Source: Heterohyrax brucei (Eukaryota; Chordata; Mammalia; Hyracoidea; Procaviidae). Taken from it: 64,000 nt of DNA. Numbering within the stretch: position 1 is the stretch's first letter; every line of letters starts with the position of its first letter. A program made the translations under genes and the position numbers. Of this stretch, positions 62,646-64,000 are shown in pieces. The notes beneath the pieces are model-generated. The model saw only the letters and a list, made by a program, of their open reading frames with translations. It was not told where the DNA came from and searched no databases. Location of the stretch: NCBI GenBank assembly GCA_028571685.1, contig CM053162.1, positions 74,450,351 to 74,514,350 on the forward strand. Direction: 5' to 3'.

Positions 62646-63357
62646 TGGCAATAAAGTGTCAGGTCCCAAATGTCCAGCCTCAAAGCCCGCCGACTCAGCC
62701 CCACACAGAACTAGGGCACAGGGACCCTCCTTCCTGTCCCCATTCTCAGTCTGTCCCCAGCTCCAGACTCCCCTCCATCCTGCACCTCCACTGCAAGGGG
62801 GCTTAAAGGAGACCTGAAGAAGCCATCTCCAGGCAACCGGGGAGGGTTCCTACTGTCCTGCAGCACAGCCTCCAGGCAAATCCCCTCCCCCCACCCTTAC
62901 CCTGTGTCCCACTGAGGAGACTGACAAGCTACAGGCCTCCACTCATCCCAGGAGCCTGTCTCCCCACTGATGCTGTGCAGAGAGCCTTCAGGGGGGCAGG
63001 CTGCAGTAAGAACCGCTAACTGGTGAGGGAGAATCTCTTCTCCATGAAATTTCCATCCTTTAATGTCACGACTTTCCAGTTTGGCTGAGTTTCCAGGACA
63101 GTACTTCTCTGGAAAGATTGAGAAGCCCCCCAGAAGCCAGGGTTTCCAGAATGCCAAAGGTGGGACCTCCCCCTCCCAGAATGTGGCCAGACAGGACAGA
63201 ATCAAAGGGCCTTGTCAGGAAGTGCTTGTGCCAGATATAAGGCGATTCAGTGTGAATGCTGAGTACCCCTACTTCTGAGAATATGGTGGAGAGGCATGAG
63301 ATAGTACTCACTCAGAGGAGGAGCTGCCCCCAGAAACCGTGAGCCCTTCACACTGAG

Positions 63358-63495
63358 CCCAGCACAGCCAGGGCTGTAGCTCCCAGGACAGAGATGCCCC
63401 GTCCCCCACTCCAAGGCTAAAGGAACTCCAGCACAACCAGGGCTGTAGCTCCCGGGACAGAGATGCCCCGGCCCCCACCCCAAGGCTGGAGGGAC
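63358..63495. repeat. 69-bp direct tandem duplication
   Basis: Two adjacent copies, 63358-63426 and 63427-63495, share 'cagggctgtagctccc' and 'acagagatgcccc' at a 69-bp offset, with scattered point differences. Nothing suggests coding function. Confidence 0.85.
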
Positions 63496-63845
63496 CAACT
63501 TGAGCACAGTTGTTTGTTGTACTCATCCGGATCAGGATTGACCCAGTAAATTTCAGCTTCAAGCGTTCTCTCATCTTGGTCTCCTCTGGGTCGCTGCCTC
63601 CCCGTCCCCCACCCCCTGCACACCCCCACACCAGCCCCACCCTTCCCTGTCACGGAGTGGCCTGGCTGGGACGGAAATGCCCTTAAAGCATTCCAAGACA
63701 CGTATGCATTCAACAGCGGTTCCCAGGTAGCAGCTAATGGTGACCTCAGGGACGGCGGTGGGGACCCCGCTCAGGCAAGTCTCAGAATTCCCTGCAACAA
63801 ACTCCCCGGGGCCCTGCCCCGCCACCCCAAGGAAAGGCAACGTAC

Positions 63846-63887
63846 GGTCTGTGTCCTGAGGAGGCTTGACGCCAGCCGCAGTATCCT
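63846..63887 (-). CDS. DYSF: DYSF exon 17 (42 bp, probably alternatively spliced)
   Basis: The exon enters with two bases completing a codon and leaves with one base, so skipping it keeps the frame. With the expected incoming G it encodes EDTAAGVKPPQDTD, matching the human linker segment ending VKPSKASD. The acceptor is 'ctcag' and the donor gtacgt. The human 42-bp exon 17 is a documented cassette exon, and the identical length here anchors the numbering. The segment is a proline- and acid-rich linker after the C2C domain, with no catalytic or ligand residues visible. The call rests on phase, length and flanking splice sites. Confidence 0.88.
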
Positions 63888-64000
63888 CTGAGGCGTAAAG
63901 AAATGGAGAGGGGTTAGGATGGACACAGCTGGATGGAGGCTCAGGGTTAGGAGAAGGACGCGGGTGAGAGACAGCCAACAGACAGACGGACGGATGGAAA
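63888..64000 (-). other. DYSF intron 16 (partial)
   Basis: The 3' end of an intron, cut by the window edge. It supplies the acceptor 'ctcag' before exon 17. Exon 16 is not in the window. I see no other feature here. Confidence 0.7.

Larger units (their letters stand above)
62397..63845 (-). other. DYSF intron 17
   Basis: A 1.4-kb intron. It holds a 69-bp tandem duplication at 63358-63495 and a MIR-like fragment near 62572-62645. The rest shows no recognisable feature. Confidence 0.8.

Noticed and set aside
63490-63600. Minus-strand segment reading RTLEAEIYWVNPDPDEYNKQ as a possible extra exon between exons 17 and 18
   Set aside because: No matching dysferlin sequence, and exons 17 and 18 already join in phase. 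I could not identify it as a repeat either.

Overview
This is eukaryotic (mammalian) genomic DNA, not a compact microbial locus. Short open segments on the minus strand, each bounded by AG/GT splice signals in compatible phase, translate to the middle of dysferlin (DYSF), a ferlin-family membrane-repair protein. I resolve 20 consecutive coding exons, 2423 bp in total. They run from high to low coordinates and join into one uninterrupted frame of 807 complete codons, roughly human residues 500 to 1305. Exons are numbered 17 to 36 by analogy with the human gene, anchored on the 42-bp alternatively spliced exon 17. The gene continues past both window edges.

The interspersed repeats point to an afrotherian, most likely an elephant or close paenungulate. 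They include an RTE LINE resembling RTE1_LA, a tRNA-like SINE with the 'ctggtggtgtagtggttaag' head and a 'gggtcrctatgagtcg'-type tail, and an L1 whose 3' UTR I recognise from elephant sequence. This is inference from recalled repeat families. No database search was run.

Layout from right to left, in gene order. 63,846-60,360: exons 17-21 (C2C-to-FerA linker). 58,101-52,849: exons 22-23 (FerA region). 50,662-47,786: exons 24-26 (FerB and outer DysF N-half). 47,785-35,702: a 12-kb intron filled mainly by one L1 into which a mariner, an RTE LINE and SINEs have inserted. 35,701-32,617: exons 27-30 (inner DysF, then outer DysF C-half). 32,616-15,589: a 17-kb intron of old repeats, simple repeats and a GGC-repeat segment. 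15,588-3,912: exons 31-34 (C2D). 2,979-1,497: two 30-bp microexons, 35 and 36. 1,496-1: start of the next intron.

I found no evidence of a new enzyme system, operon, CRISPR array or nested protein-coding gene. The more useful observations are the transposon stack with readable target-site duplications, the SINE/LINE shared tail, a microsatellite that grew inside a MER5A copy, a microexon with a long AG-free zone before it, several minisatellites, and a few intronic blocks that could be regulatory.
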